A stretch of 64,000 bases of DNA from Diospyros lotus. Taxonomy: Eukaryota > Streptophyta > Magnoliopsida > Ericales > Ebenaceae. Positions 23,690 to 35,900 of this stretch are shown one piece after another; position 1 is the stretch's first letter, and every line of letters begins with the position of its first letter. A program made the translations under genes and the position numbers. The stretch lies in contig NC_068351.1 of assembly GCF_014633365.1 (NCBI RefSeq), positions 4,140,879 to 4,204,878 on the forward strand. The letters run 5' to 3'. The notes under the pieces were generated by a model, which had not been told where the DNA came from, did no database searches, and was given only the letters and a program-made list of their open reading frames with translations.

Positions 23690-25684
23690 CTTCAAGGAGC
23701 TTATAACATGATGGCAAAACTTCCAAAGGAACAACTTGAAAGAGGGGTCATTTGCGCATCTGCTGGAAATCATGCCGAAGGGGTTGCATTATCAGCTCAG
23801 AGGCTTGGCTGCAATGCAGTGATTGCGATGCCTGTTACAACACCAGAAATCAAGGTTAAATTATGTTGATTGTTGCTTTTCCTTGTTTCTAGTTCCTATT
23901 GTACGTTACTTAGTTCTGAAGTTGTGGGTAGTTTGTTTATTCTTATTAATATCCAGTGGAAGTTAGTTGAGGAATTGGGTGCCACAGTTGTTCTTGTGGG
24001 GGATTCATACGATGAAGCACAAGCATATGCTGAAAAACGTGGTGAAGAGGAGGGGCACATCTTTGTCCCTCTGTTTGATCATCCAGATGTTATTGCAGGA
24101 CATGGGACAATTGGGATGGAGATTGTGCGTCAAATGCAAGATAAGTTACATGCGATATTTGTGCCAGTTGGAGGTGGTGGACTTATAGCTGGTATTGCTA
24201 TCTATATCAAGAGAGTTTCTCTAGAGGTGGGAGAAATTATATTTGTGCTAGTTTAAACATTTTTTCCCCCTTATTTCTTTTTGATATGGCAATTTGAGTT
24301 GCAATTTTGTCTTTTTATTTATTAGAGCCAGACATGTTCTTGGCTAAAGAATATTTTCATTTCTTTTTAATGATTTTGCATTCTTTTGTTGATTTTCTCA
24401 AAGCAAAAATTTGGCAAATAAACATCTGCCTTACCTCACTTGCAAAAGATAAGAAAAAGGGAGAAGACAAAGCTATAGGGTGGAACAAACCCTATTTGAA
24501 GTTCCAAAAGACTTCAACAAGATTCAACAAGAATAAAGGGAAAGTTACAAGCTGAACTATATAGGCAATAGGCAAGAACCATTTACCAAAAATGGGGTTT
24601 TTCTCATGAATAGTCTCAAAGATACATGGATTCAAGAGTTCAGAACAGAAGAGGGTTAGAACTTACCTTAGATTCCTTTTAATTCTTGCTGGAATTGAAG
24701 CTATGGAGATAGGAAAAGCTTGAGAGAAAACCAAAGCCACACCTTGGTTTTGGTGTGGCCCTTGATTCTTGCATGTTGCTTATGTAGTTCAGCTTGTAAC
24801 TCTCCCTTGATTCTTGCTGAATCTTATTGAAGTCTTTTGGAACTTCAAATAGGGTTTGTTCCACCCTATAATTTCCAATAAACAGTGCTTTTCTTGTTGC
24901 TTTGTCTTCTCCCTTTTTCTTATTTTTTGCAAGTGAGATAAGGCAAATGTTTATTTGCCAAATTTTTGCTCTGAGAAAATCAACAGAAGAATGCAAAATC
25001 ATTAAAAAGAAATGAAAATATTCTTTAGCCAAGAACATGTTTGGCTCTAATGAATAAAAAGACAAAATTGCAACTCAAATTGCCATATCAAAAAAAAAAT
25101 AAGGGGGAAAAAATGTTTAAACTAGCACAAATATAATTTCTCCCACCTCTGGAGAAACCCTCTTTATATAGACAACAATACCAGCTATAAGTCCACCACC
25201 TCCAACCAACACAAATATCACATAAAACTTATCTAGCATTTGACGCACAATCTCCATCCCAATTGTCTCATGTCTTGTGACAACATCTGGATGATCAAAC
25301 GGAGGGACAAAGGTGTGTCCCTCCTCTTCACCACATTTTTTAGCATATGCTTGTGCTTTATCGTATGAATCCCCCACAAGAACAACTATGGCACCCAAAC
25401 TCTCAACTAACTTCCACTGGATATTAATAAGAAATAAACAAACTAACCATAACTTCAAAACTAAATAACATACAATAGGAACTAGAAACATGGAAAAGCA
25501 ACAATTAACATAATTTAACCTAGATTTCTAGTGTCATAGCAGGCATCGCAATCACTGCATTACAGCCAAGCCTCTGAGCTGATAATGCAATACCTTGGGC
25601 ATGATTTCCAGCAAATGCGCAAAAGACCCCTCTTTCAAGTTGTTCCCTTGGAAGTTTTGCCATCATGTTATAAGCTCCTTGAAG
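23690..25684. repeat. ~0.9-kb inverted repeat spanning TD exons 2-3 (hairpin)
   Basis: The left arm 23690-24578 contains psi-TD exon 2 (most), intron 2, exon 3, the start of intron 3 and ~145 bp of non-TD sequence. The right arm 24766-25684 is its reverse complement, including the non-TD part, with one ~30-bp extra stretch near 24870-24900. The spacer is 187 bp and contains a small GCCACACC/GGTGTGGC hairpin. TD-1 lacks everything from 24434 to 25808. Intron 2 is retained in both arms, so this arose by DNA duplication, not retroposition. Exon 3 translations of the two arms differ at ~19 of 99 residues by my count, so the arms are diverged but still extensively complementary. Confidence 0.88.
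25147..25684 (-). pseudogene. Inverted TD fragment (exons 2-3)
   Basis: Read on the minus strand, 25684-25521 is a partial exon 2 ([25 protein letters not shown]) lacking the PLP lysine segment. 25416-25147 is a full-length exon 3 with the GGGGL motif. The exon 2 end has AAG changed to TAG, a stop. The fragment lies inside intron 3 of psi-TD in opposite orientation and forms the right arm of the inverted repeat. It cannot encode an enzyme; any role would be through RNA. Confidence 0.9.
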
Positions 25685-26944
25685 TTTTTGAAATATATAT
25701 ATATATATTTGCAAGCTAGGTTTAGAATTTCAAGTTCATTTGTTTTGACTATGTGCCTGTATGTTGTATTTGCCTCTTCTTACATAAATTTTCATATATG
25801 AAATATTATCATCATGAACAAGCTGTTGTATCTTTTTTAGAATCAGACTAACTTCTTATGGTTGCAATGCAATAGGGCAACATGGAGCTCATTTTTGATA
25901 TGGTTTCTTGTTTTGTCTACTATAGTTTACAATGTCCAAAAATAAGGTCCAAATTGCGTAGAACAATTGAGGCTAGAACTTACGACATTTATTTATTTTT
26001 GTGTGGGGAGTGGGGGGTTGTGTGGGTGGTTCTTTGAGGCGAGGAGGTATGTTGGAGGAGCTTCTTGGCAGTTGAGGCAACCCATCATCAAACTAGCTCA
26101 TTGACTTCTCGGTCCTTGATTTTGTTTGAGTCATTCGATTTGTGGAATGGGGAAATGGTGGCATAATTGACATCGTCTGAAGAGATTGGATTACAGAGCT
26201 AGTGGGTATGCACCCCTAATATGAAAGGGTGCAAAGACATTTCATCTGCCTTATTAGATTGGTATTGTATTGATCCAGAGCACACTCTATAGATGCAACA
26301 AATGGTTGACAATAGGAATCATTGGAAAAGAAGGGGGTCACTAGAATTGGAAAAGAGGAATTGGTTTTCAATTAATTGCCATTCATATAGTTGAATGTGT
26401 ATACGTATTTGTGTTTATGCATGTTCATATTCTTAGAAGATTAGGGTTATGTGAGGAAGGGGAAAACTTAATCTTTAGTGTAGGCTGGGGAGATTTTGAA
26501 ATTTATCTTTATGTTGTGAGGGATCTTAGTATTCACATTGTTAAGCTTGTTCTAGCCTTTTGTCCTTAGGTCAACCAGTGGTTGAACAATGAAAAGGAGA
26601 ATGTATTTTATGAAATTAATAAGCTAGGAAGGTTAGATTAATTTTTAATTATCGGAGGCATCTACTTTTCTTTTGGCCTATGCTTAGGGAACTTGTGAAA
26701 TATTACTCCTACATGCAAAAATGAGGGGGGGGGGGGGGGGGGGAATCTTCCAAATTGTTCTCCATCCATATAACAACTAGTGGACAGAAGGCATCCTATC
26801 TAGTTGTAGATCTCCAGAAAAATGAACCAAAAATACTTGAAACTAGAGAAATCTAGAAATTGAGTAGCTACCCTTATTTTCAATAGGAATAACAATTGAA
26901 GCTCTTAAGATAGACCTTGAATCATTTAAATAGAAACAACAATT

Positions 26945-27259
26945 TGATAGAGTCTCACAATCAAAACGATAAAAGTCTCCGTTTACAAAGCCATGAACGA
27001 ACAAACAAAAATAATAATAATAATAGCCTATTTGAGAGGGGCCTCCTCTCCCAAAACTTCTTCCGAATTCTCTAGCTCCCCTCTCTTTCCCTTTTGCCTG
27101 CTTTTTATATGGATTCCCTAGTCTGTTGCAGCCATGTTAGTTGGTTATTCTCCCCCAACCGAATGTGACTTTTTTACCCCTGTGTTTTTTCCCTTAGCTG
27201 CCACTGCGTCGCCTTTCAATTTATGTTGCTAGTAGGTGTGATGAACAAGGGCCCTATCA
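26945..27259 (-). repeat. gypsy-1 3' LTR
   Basis: This is a direct copy of 31857-32178 with scattered substitutions and small indels; both begin on the + strand with TGATAG and AGTCTCACAATCAAAACG. The LTR divergence suggests an old insertion. The adjoining internal DNA on the minus strand reads GGGCGAGAATAA just before the LTR, a plausible polypurine tract. Confidence 0.85.
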
Positions 27260-30200
27260 TTATTCTCGCCCATGAGATTCACCTTGTCCTCAAGGTGAAA
27301 CTCAAGAAACTGATGTAGTATCTGATGGTATGACTCCCAAGTAGCCTCCAGGGGTGGCAACCCCTTTCATTGAATTAGAACATCAAGGCCCCTCAAGTTT
27401 TTTCTAGTGCTAGACCTTATCCTCAGTAGGAATTCTAGTTCTACCACCATTTCTAGCTCTGCAGTTAATTGGTCAGGGATTGTGGAAGCCACCTGCAATG
27501 CTCCCTCCGCCTTATATAGCTAAGAGACGTGAAATATGGGATGGATGGCACAAGAGGGTGGGAGAGAGCTTGTACGCCACCTTCCCGATTCGTTTCTCAA
27601 CTGTGAAGGGTCCATAAAACCTTCGTGATAGCTTTTCATTTGGCTTGGAAGCTAAGGTTTTTTGTCTATGCGACTAGATTTTTAGATATACCAAGTTTCC
27701 TATCTCAAATTGGATGTCCCTCTTCCTCTTTTCTGCCACGTATTTCATCTTTGCCTGAGCTCGAAACAATTTGGTTTTTAACTCTTCCAGCATCAAATAC
27801 CTTTCTAACAACTACTGCTCCAACCCCGAGACGACTGTGGTACCCTTCTCAGATCACAGCAGTGGGGAGGTTCGTGCCCATAAACTATTTGGAAGGGAGT
27901 TAGTTGGGAGGAAACGTGGTAGGAAGTATTATACCAATATTCTATCCAAGGAAGCCAACTGTACCACGCTTTAGGTGTGGAGGAGGCAAAACATCTGAGA
28001 TACGTTTCCAAAGTCTTGTTGAGGACTTCCATTTAGCATCAGACTGGGGGTAGTAGGCTGTACTTCTATTCAGCTTGGTGCCTTGTAATCGGAATAGTTC
28101 CTTCCAAAAATGGTTGATGAAGACTTTGTCTCTATCCGAGACGATAGAGTTGGGGATCCCATGCAACCAGACAATTTCCTTGACAAAGATGCCTGCTATG
28201 TTGGTGGCTAAAAATAGGTGCTTCAACCCAATAAAATGCCTATACTTGCTAAGCCGATCCACAACAACCAGAATTGAATCCATTCCTCTTGATTTTGGAA
28301 GCCCCTTTATGAAGTCCATCGACACATCCTCCCAGATTTGATGTGGAATCAGAAGTGGTTGAAGCAGGCCCCCGGGGGAGAGAGCCACATATTTGTTTTG
28401 CTAGCACACAGAGCAGTGGCAGACATACTGGTGGATCTCTTTTTTCATTCCTACCCAATACACATTAGCAAATATTTGTTTGTATGTCTTCAAAAACCCA
28501 TAGTGGCCTCCAATGTGTCCATCATGACCTTCCTTCAGCACGAAGGGAATCAATGTCGAACCTGGGGGAGAAGCAACTTCCCTCTGAACGATAAATGTCC
28601 ATCCACCCAAGAATAATCTCTGGCTTACTGGAAGGGTTAGTTTGGAGCTCTCTGATAATTTCCTGAAATTTACTATTTTCCTCCACCTCTTTTGTTAGTT
28701 GATCCAACTGTAGCACTTGAGGAATGGTGAGGGCCATTAGTGTGATAGAGGAGTGAAGCCGGGAAAGTGCATTAGCAGCACAGTTCTCCAAATCGGGGTG
28801 ATATTGATTCTCAAAATTGTAGCCCATCAATTTCACCACCTGTTTCTGACATTCCGAGCTAACTAGTCGTTGTTCCATCATAAATCTTAGACTTTTCTGA
28901 TCAGTCCAAATTATGAATTTCTTCCCCAATAAGTAATGTCGCCATTTTTGTACTGCGAACACAATAGCCATCAATTCCCTCTCATAGACCGACTTATTCC
29001 GACCCTTGGGATTTAAGGCATGACTAAAGAAGGCAAGCGATCTTTGGCCCTGCATGAATACAACCCCAAGTCCATGCCTGATGCATCAGTCTCCACCACA
29101 AACTCCTTTGAAAAATCAAGTAGAGCAAGTACGGGCAGAGACGTCATGGCTACCTTTAAGGACTGAAAAGCTTGCTTGGATGACTCATCCCAATAGAAAT
29201 TATTTTTCCGAAGACGCTCCTTCAACAGCTAAGGTAATTTCTTGTAATTCCGCACAAACTTGCGATAATATCCGGTGATCCCCAAGAAACCACAGAGTTC
29301 TTGCAGTGAGCGAGTGCTGGGCCAATCCATTACTGCTTGAATCTTTGAGTTGTCAACGACCACCCCTTGTTGCGAAATGATGTGCCCCAAATATTCAATC
29401 TCTAATTGTCTAAATTGACATTTTTTTTTGCATTAGCATACAACTTGTTCTCGGCTAATATCCCCAACATACAACGTAAGTGATCCTGATGTTCCTTCAC
29501 CGTTCTATTGTATATCAGAATATCGTCAAAAAACACGAGAATAAATTGCCTCAATTGCTCCTTAAAAATCTCATTCATCAAGGACTAAAATGTGGCAGGT
29601 GTGTTTGTTAATCTAAATAGTATCACTATAAATTCATAATGACCTTCATGCGTGCGAAAAGCAGTTTTCGGAATATCATTAGGTGCAATTCGTATCTGAT
29701 GATATCTTGATTTCAAATCTAACTTAGAAAAAATGCAGCCCCATTTCGTTCATCCAAGAGTTCTTCAATGATTGGGATTGAAAATTTATTGGGGATAGCT
29801 ACCTTGTTTAAAACCTTGTAGTCCATGCAAAATCGCGACCCACTGTCCTTCTTCTTGACCAACATGGGATTGGAAAATGGGCTAATGCTCGACCTAATGA
29901 TCCCTGCTGCCAACATCTCTTGAACTAGCTTTTCAATCTCATTTTTTTAGAGGTGGGGATAACAATAAGGTCTCACACTCACCGGAGAAATCCTAGGTTG
30001 TAGCATGATAGCATGATCCTGCCTTCGATGTAAGGGCAGTCCACACGGGTCAACAAAGATGACCTTAAATTCTGTTAACACTTCCTGCAGATTGTCAGGG
30101 ACCCTTGCCTCTATTACTTAAGCCATCAAACTTCCCAATTCCAAAAGCACTCCTTCCCCACCTTCACGAAATGCCTTCATCATCGACTTTAAGGTCACCA

Positions 30201-31479
30201 ACGTTTTGCTGAGGCTGGGATCCCCCATGCAGTGTGATAGTCGTGTCCCCCACTCTAAACTTCATAATTAATGAGCCCCAATCCACCTGTGTCTCCCCAA
30301 GTGTGGCTAACCACTTCATCCCAAGAATATCATCAGAGCTTCCTAGTTCTAATGGCAGGAAGTCCTTAACTACCTCCACATTTTGCAACGACATGGTCAC
30401 TCCCTTACATACTCCAGCCCCCTGTATCTCCATGCCCAAGCCCATGATCATGTTGTAACCTCGAGTTTGTGTTCGTAATAGCCCCAATTTTTGCACCAAA
30501 TTAGTTGTTTTAAAGTTATGAGAAGCTCCACTGTCGATTAAGACTTCTTTGCCTTCTATTGTCCCCCTAACCTTCATCGTCTGTGGAGGTGTTAACCCCA
30601 CTACTGAATTCAATGATAACTCCACCATTTCTCCCACCTTGATTGTGTCTTCCAAATTCACAGAATTTTTCACTGCCTCGGCTCGCTCCATTTCTTCTTC
30701 TTCTTCCCTTTCCTCTTCATATATGACAATCACTTGTAACTCCTTGTTCTTGCATTTATGCCCAATGGAGTACTTCTCATCACAACGAAAACATAATCCC
30801 TTCGCATGCTTTGCTTGCAGCTCGCTTTCACTCAGTCATTTGAAGGGTGGGGTGTTCCATTTTCCGGTGGCCAACGACTGGGAGGGGTTAGTTTGGCTAA
30901 CTGTTGTAGTTTTGGGAGGATTCAAAGGTGGAGATAAGGGAATTCACTGTATATTAGGGGTTAAGGCCGAGGGTGTCGTCACCTTACTTGGGTTGTAACC
31001 AATACGGCTTCCTTGGAGCACTTGATTTCTGTCCTCAATTCTTTGGCCATATCCATGATATTCTCCTGTCCAGCGGGCCTTAACACTTTGATTTCAACTT
31101 GTATCTCCGGTTTGAGCCCATTAACGAAATGCCCCTCCAATACAGCTTTGGGCATATCATCAATTAGCAATGCTAATGTCTCGAAGGAAAACTGATAGTC
31201 CTTGATGGATCCCCATTGCCGAAGAGCTAGGAATCTCTCCTCCACGGAGCCTTCTTGTGTAGATCATAATCGATTCCGCAACAGCCCCTTTAGCTCCTCG
31301 CAGCTTCTCACTCTCCATCTCCTTTGTTCCCACTGGAACCACGAAAGGGCTCCTCCTTTAAAACATAGAGCTACAGACTCCAATTTCTCAGTCTCTGTCA
31401 GTTGATTTACAACAAAGTATCGCTTAGTCCTAAAAACCCATCCATCCGGATCGTCACCCTCGAAAATTGGTATTTCCAA
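27260..31479 (-). pseudogene. gypsy-1 gag-pol relic
   Basis: Minus-strand pieces in order: gag 31479-30979 (IFEGDDPDGWVFR; WFQWEQRRWRVRS; LEGHFVNGLKPEI), zinc knuckle CFRCDEKYSIGHKC near 30770-30820, protease DSGASHNF within 30733-30164, RT from 29916 ([22 protein letters not shown]), an FFDD-type RT core near 29530, RNase H 29225-28522 (VYERELMAIVFAVQKWRHYL), integrase zinc finger ending ~28400, integrase core 28388-27805 ([19 protein letters not shown]), and a chromodomain C-terminal piece near 27270-27420 (LPPLEATWE; FHLEDKV). Stops and frame shifts break it into about ten fragments. Confidence 0.88.
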
Positions 31480-31856
31480 GCGCCTATAGTGGGTCTCCTG
31501 TCTCTAGATTCCATCAACTCCACTACCTACTTCGCCACTCCTCCCTCTCGTATTCGGCAATAACTTAGTTGATAAAGAGGAATCCGAAGGGTTGTATTCC
31601 CCACCGTGCTTTCCCTTCCTCTCTTTTTCCTGTTATTACCATTTCGCTATCAAGAGATTGAAGTGGTCCAGCATCACCTCCATGTTCTTCTCTATATTTT
31701 GCACCCTCTATAATTCAATTTTCATTGATTCCAATCGCTCTTGCAGACCCTCCATGCACCCCTCCATCTGTTGATGGTAACTTTCCAATCTTCCCTCTAG
31801 CTCACCCACTCTTTTAGAGACAGTCACCCCCATGGATCAATGCTCTGATACCAAAA

Positions 31857-32178
31857 TGATAGTCTCACAATCAAAACGATAAAAGTCTCCGTTTACAAAG
31901 CCATGAACGAACCCAAAAAAAAAAAAAAAACAAATAATGGCCTATTTAAGAGGACCTCCTCTTCCAAAACTTCTTCTGAATTCTCTAGCTCCCCTCTCTC
32001 TCCCTTTTGCCTGCCTTTTATATGGATCTCATATTCTGTTGCAACCACTGGAGTTGGTTATTCTCCCTTTTGCCTGCCTTTATATGTGACTCTTTTGCCC
32101 GTATTTTTTTCCTTAGCTGCCCCTGCATCTCCTTTCAATTTATGTTGTTGGTAGGTGTGACGAACAGGGGCCTTATCA
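31857..32178 (-). repeat. gypsy-1 5' LTR
   Basis: This is the second LTR of gypsy-1, adjoining the primer-binding site on its low-coordinate side. It ends at TTATCA (32178). A run of ~17 A at ~31915-31932 replaces an AATAAT repeat in the partner LTR. Confidence 0.85.
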
Positions 32179-32322
32179 CCATGGTGAAGAACTGCTCAAG
32201 TCAAATTGAGAGGTGTAAGATGAAGAAGTGAGAAATAAAGTTGCAAGAATATTTGACTTGAGATTGTATTGCATAAATATAAAATAAATCAAAGTATTAA
32301 ATGTGAATGGACCTATGGGTAA

Positions 32323-32431
32323 TGTTAAATAAGATAAGTAAGGGGGTATTAGTGAGTAAATGTATGTATATATATATGCTTATACTGTACACTTAAGTGT
32401 AATACAAACAGTTCATTTTATACATCTAACA
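32323..32431 (+). repeat. copia-2 5' LTR (109 bp)
   Basis: It starts TGTTAAATAAG and ends CATCTAACA, followed directly by the primer-binding site. It contains a short TA repeat and GCTTATACTGTACAC, both shared with the 3' LTR. Confidence 0.9.
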
Positions 32432-32975
32432 TGATATCAGAGCACAAATCCTAACCTAACCCTAGCCATCGCCGTCAACTGACGCCATCATTGCCGGTCG
32501 CTTCGCTCGCCGTCGTCATCACCGTCTGCCTCTTCATCGGCCGCTGGTTTCGCTGGTCATCCGGCTATCGCGACTCTCCTTTTCCATATTCGGCCATCTT
32601 CTTCGGTCGCGCCCAGATCTCGCCTTCGTCGTCGCCGCACCCGCGCCTGCGCCCTCGTCACGCCTGCCCGAATCTAGCCATCTTTTTCCGGCCGCCTCCA
32701 AATCTTGCCCTCATTGTCGCCGAGTCTGTCCTGGTCATCTCTTCGTCGCCTTCGCCGTGCCTGTCCAGATCCGGCCATCCTCAGGCGACTCCAGCTCTGG
32801 TCGTTAGTCTTTAACTCCGGTGACAGTTTCAGCTTTTGTGCGCTCAGATTTGCCATTGCTCCAGATGTATTCTTCCTTCTCTTTAGTGGTGTAATCCAAT
32901 CTGCTCCAGATCTGTTCTTCCTTCTCTTTGATCGGGTAATCTAATCTGCTCTAGATCTGCTTTTCTTTTTGCATC

Positions 32976-35900
32976 ATGGATTCATCTCCAGCTCACTCTT
33001 CATCCACAAGCCGCTCCACCATGTCCACACCTGTGACCATTCCCCATTTTTCGGGCACACCAGTTATTACCACGGAAAAGTTGAGTGGACAGAATTATTC
33101 CGCTTGGTCATGTGCAGTTGAAATTTGGTTTCTTGGTCATGGCATTGAGGATCATTTATCGAAGACTATTTCAACTATTCTTAAGGGCGATCAACCTCTT
33201 TGGCGGAAAATGGATGCCCAGTTATTGAGTTTATTGTGGCAGACCATTGAGCCGACCTTGATGCCGATATTTCGACCTCTTCAAGAGTGTAGTGCCCTAT
33301 GGACTCGGGCTCGTGAGTTGTATTCTAGTGACATCACTCGTATTTATGATGTGATTGGTGATTTGTTCAATTTACGACTGACTGATTTGGATATGACCAC
33401 ATATTTGGGTAAGATTCAAGCTTCTATTACCGACTTTAACGAGTTGATGCCCTTTGATACCGATATCAAGAAACAATGGCAACAACGTGATCAAATGTTT
33501 ACTATCCTCTATCTTCATGGAATTCGACCAGAACTTGACTCAGTTAAGACACAGATTTTCGGTAGTGCCTCTCTTCCTCCTTTGATAGAGGTATTTGCCA
33601 AACTACTTAGAGCCTTTTCTATTATTGTAATCGTGGCATGTCCGTATTTGGAGATCACTTCGCCCTTGTTACGACTCCGATCGATCGTGGTGGTCGTCCT
33701 TGGCCCCAGTGTTCCTATTGTAATCGCCTTGGTCACACTAGAGAGACTTGTTATCGCCTACATGGTTGTCCACCTCACACAACTAGTACTGTTAACATGG
33801 TTGTGGGTGCTTCAGAGGGTCAGGCATCTATATTCCTCACCAGTGACTATCTCCGGGGGGAGTATGCTCAGTTTTTTCAGTTCGGACAGCACAACAGGCT
33901 ACTTCACCTGTCACATCCTTTGCTAACACTGGTAACCCTACTGCCTGCTTTACTAAGTCTTCATCTTCTCTTGGCCCATGGATCTTCGACTCTAGTGCCA
34001 CCAATCACATGTCTGGTAATCGTTCTCTCCTATCTCATGTTCAAACTTGGCCGTCTCTACCTCCTGTTACATTGACTGATGACTCTCAAGCCTCAGTCAC
34101 AGGTATCGGTACCGCATTACCTCTTCCTACTTTACCATTATCATCTGTTTTACATTTACCACAATGTACCTTTAATTTGCTCTCTGTCAGTCAACTCACT
34201 CGCAGTCTTAATTGCTCTATAATTTTTTTGTCTGATTTTGTTCTTGTGTAGGATTGGAGGACTAGACAGACGATTGGCATGGGGCTTGAGTCTCACGGTC
34301 TTTACTATCTGTCTCTCCTTACTTCTTTAGTGGCATGCACAACAACAACTTCCCCACTACAAGTCCATTGTCAGTTGGGGCACCCATCTCTTCCCAATCT
34401 CAAGAAGATGGTTCCCAGTCTCTCTAGTATTTCTTTCTTAGAGTGTGAGTCTTGTCAACTTGTGAAACATAGTTGTAGTTCTTTCCCAAGTAGAGTTAAT
34501 AAACGTGCTAGTTCCCTTTTTTCAGCAGTCCATTCAGATGTATGGGGTCCCAATCGTGTCAGTTCACAAGACGGTTTTCGTTATTTTGTAACATTTATTG
34601 ATGATTTCTCTCGGACTACATGGTTATATTTAATGAAAACGCGTTCAGAGTTATTTTCAGTCTTCACTACATTTTGTGCTGAAATTAGAACACAATTTAA
34701 TTTGCCTATCCGTGCTCTTCGTAGTGATAATGCTCTTGAATATTTGTCTCTCCCATTTAGATCTTATATGGCATCCAATGGGATTCTTCACCAGATTTTG
34801 TGTCCTAGAATCCCACAACAAAATAGGGTAGCTGAACGTAAGAATCGTCATTTAATTGAGACAGCTTGCACGCTTCTTCTTCATGTGCATGTTCCACTTC
34901 AATACTGGAGCGATGCTGTCTTAACTGCATGGTTACTTAATTAACCGCATGCCATCTTCTGTCCTTAATGACTAGATTCCTCATTCCATTCTTTTTCCTC
35001 AGGTTGACTTATATTCTCTTCCTCCTCGTATCTTTGGGAGCACGTGCTTTGTTCACCATCTTGCCCCAGGTCGTGATAAGTTATCCGCTCGTTCCGTCAA
35101 ATGTGTCTTTTTGGGTTATTCTCGCCTTCAAAAGAGGTATCGTTGTTACTCTCCTCAATTAACTCGATATTTTGTTTCAGCGGATGTTACCTTTTTTGAG
35201 TCATCTCCTTATTTCTTTTCTTTGTCTGTGATCTCCAATTCTGTGTCTGCTAGGTTACCTTTGCCTGTCCCTTCTCTTGACCTCACATCATCTCCATCTC
35301 CAACGTCTTCACCATCTCCACCATCCTTTGTCTCTCGCCTTGATCGCTTTGATCTTCAGGTCTATCAATGGCGTCCATAACTCATGGCCCAACCAGCACC
35401 GACTGTTGTCGCTAGTCCGTGGGAGCCGTCTCCTGACTCATCCCTGGTGCCAATTCATTCTTCCTCCGCTGGTCCATTGCCTTCGACTTTTGATCTTGAC
35501 TTGCCTATTGCTCTTCGTAAAGGTACTCACCATCCTATTTCCCATTTTGTTAGCTATGATTATTTGTCCCCTGGATATTTTGCTTTTGTTTCTTCTTTAT
35601 CTTCTGTTTCACCTCCTAAATCTGTTCTTGAAGCTCTTTCCCATCCAGGGTGGTGGGCTGCTATGGTCGAAGAAATGTCTGCTTTACATTCTACTGGGAC
35701 TTGGGACTTAGTACCTTTTCCCAAGGGTAAGTCTACTGTTGGTTACCGCTAGGTTTACACTGTTAAAGTTGGCCTTGATAGCCGGATTGATCGTTTTAAA
35801 GCTCGCCTTGTTGCCAGAGGATACACTCAGGTTTTTGGTCTTGATTATGGCGATACATTTTCTTCTGTTGCTAAGATCTCCTCTGTTCGCCTTTTCTTGT

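Larger units (their letters stand above)
26945..32178 (-). mobile_element. Ty3/gypsy chromovirus (gypsy-1), two LTRs, decayed
   Basis: LTRs at 26945-27259 and 31857-32178 start and end with TGATA...TATCA. On the minus strand the 5' LTR is followed by a primer-binding site TGGTATCAGAGC (initiator Met tRNA type; + strand GCTCTGATACCA near 31843-31854). Domain order on the minus strand is gag, zinc knuckle, protease, RT, RNase H, integrase, chromodomain remnant, which is gypsy order. There are many stops. No matching 5-bp target duplication is visible (CAATT left, CCATG right), so an edge has mutated or recombined. It is related to gypsy-2 but clearly a different family member. Confidence 0.9.

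Noticed and set aside
26945..32178. gypsy-1 and gypsy-2 as two copies of one inverted element
   Set aside because: Coding motifs and LTR sequences are related but differ too much; target sites are unrelated. They are separate insertions of related families.
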